DNA of 7,368 nucleotides, taken from the NCBI GenBank assembly GCA_030044295.1, contig JASHWB010000222.1, forward strand, positions 1-7,368, written 5' to 3'. Source of the stretch: Candidatus Acidiferrales bacterium. GTDB taxonomy: Bacteria; Acidobacteriota; Terriglobia; Acidiferrales; UBA7541. Under the pieces are notes generated by a model. The model ran no database searches. It saw nothing but the letters and a program-made list of their open reading frames with translations, and was not told the origin of the DNA. This document shows positions 7,048 through 7,368 of this stretch, piece by piece (positions within the stretch are counted from its first letter, which is position 1; each line of letters begins with the position of its first letter). A program made the translations under genes and the position numbers.

Positions 7048-7071
7048 AAAATTCGTACAGGAGTCTTGTAG

Positions 7072-7078
7072 AAGGAGG
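7072..7078 (+). promoter_or_regulatory. Strong ribosome binding site of the cupin gene
   Basis: AAGGAGG at 7072-7078 is a near-consensus Shine-Dalgarno, 9 nt before the ATG at 7088 and 12 nt before a second ATG at 7091. The spacing favours the first. It is the strongest ribosome binding site in the window. Confidence 0.75.
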
Positions 7079-7087
7079 AACTTCGCA

Positions 7088-7368
7088 ATGATGACTCGAC
7101 GTGAGATGAACGGTACGCTGGCGGCAGCAGTGGCAGGTTTTTTCGCGGCGGGATTTGGTGCACGTGCGGAGGCGCAGTCCGCAAGCGCGCATGGCGCCGG
7201 GCACGCACAGATGCACGGAATGTCTCCGGTGAAAATGCTGATGCAGGAGCCGCTAGGCGATATCCCGAATCCGGAAGTAAGCGTGATCACGCTGGAAGTG
7301 GGGCCGGGAACGGTTTCTCCGCCGCACGAGCATATCGGGCCGGTGTTCGCGTACATACTAGAAGGGGA
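7088..7368 (+). CDS. Exported cupin-domain protein, 3' end outside window
   Basis: Ninety-three codons are visible and the frame is open at the window end. The N-terminus has TRREM (residues 3-7), a twin-arginine-like motif, followed by an Ala/Gly/Phe-rich hydrophobic segment and a likely AEA-Q cleavage site near residue 29, so Tat export to the periplasm is plausible. A short His/Met-rich stretch follows (H35, H39, H43 with M42, M45). From about residue 64 the sequence is a cupin: VITLEVGPGT, then PPHEHIGPVFAYILEG, in which His80 and His82 are the HxH metal ligands of cupin motif 1. The expected downstream Glu and the second motif's His lie at or beyond the end. Small cupins of this type may be enzymes or simple metal/ligand-binding proteins, and the substrate cannot be inferred. 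It lies 151 bp downstream of the DUF3179 gene in the same direction, behind its own palindrome and strong ribosome binding site. Confidence 0.85.
   Translation, partial: MMTRREMNGTLAAAVAGFFAAGFGARAEAQSASAHGAGHAQMHGMSPVKMLMQEPLGDIPNPEVSVITLEVGPGTVSPPHEHIGPVFAYILEG

Larger units (their letters stand above)
6937..7087 (+). other. Intergenic leader between DUF3179 and cupin genes
   Basis: This 151-bp stretch has no clear terminator for the DUF3179 gene. Its second half is AT-rich relative to the surroundings and carries a 15-bp palindrome and a strong Shine-Dalgarno. The cupin gene therefore probably has its own regulated promoter, although I cannot assign -35 and -10 boxes with confidence. Confidence 0.45.

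Noticed and set aside
6784..7356. 190-residue open frame on the minus strand
   Set aside because: It covers the 3' end of the DUF3179 gene, the palindromic intergenic region and the cupin start, all better supported on the plus strand. Its translation is Cys/Ser/Pro-rich without a domain.

Overview
The window looks like chromosomal DNA of a GC-rich soil-type bacterium, most likely an acidobacterium. This is an inference from the style of the proteins: an AsmA-like protein with a glycine-rich, poly-lysine tail, a cytosolic AcnA-type aconitase, a DUF3179 protein and a secreted cupin. No rRNA or other phylogenetic marker is present. Nothing indicates a plasmid, phage, insertion sequence or CRISPR array.

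Layout. Positions 1-999 (+) hold the 3' part of an AsmA-like envelope protein. It converges, 29 bp apart, on an intact aconitase gene acnA at 1029-3701 (-). A 554-bp stretch without a convincing gene (3702-4255) follows; it carries the acnA upstream region and several inverted repeats. At 4256-5728 (-) is a class A FAD-dependent aromatic-ring-type monooxygenase. It is divergent from a DUF3179 gene at 5863-6936 (+), and the short region between them contains a 10-bp direct repeat and a 7-bp inverted repeat. A palindrome at 7033-7047 precedes the last gene, an exported cupin-domain protein starting at 7088 (+) that is cut by the window end.

The main discovery is the DUF3179 gene. A naive reading gives two ORFs, 5842-6186 and 6208-6936, split by one TGA at 6184-6186. 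Both halves are in the same frame. The TGA falls where DUF3179 proteins normally carry the first cysteine of a CxxC motif, giving U-G-Y-C. Starting 13 nt after the TGA is a perfect 7-bp hairpin whose 7-nt loop has GU at its second and third positions and begins 20 nt after the UGA. This is the expected geometry of a bacterial SECIS element. I therefore annotate one selenoprotein gene rather than a pseudogene. The protein is also an internal tandem duplication in which only the first half keeps the redox pair.

How the genes work together: aconitase is core TCA-cycle metabolism and the AsmA-like protein is an envelope protein. The monooxygenase, the DUF3179 selenoprotein and the cupin may form a small accessory redox neighbourhood, but only adjacency supports that.
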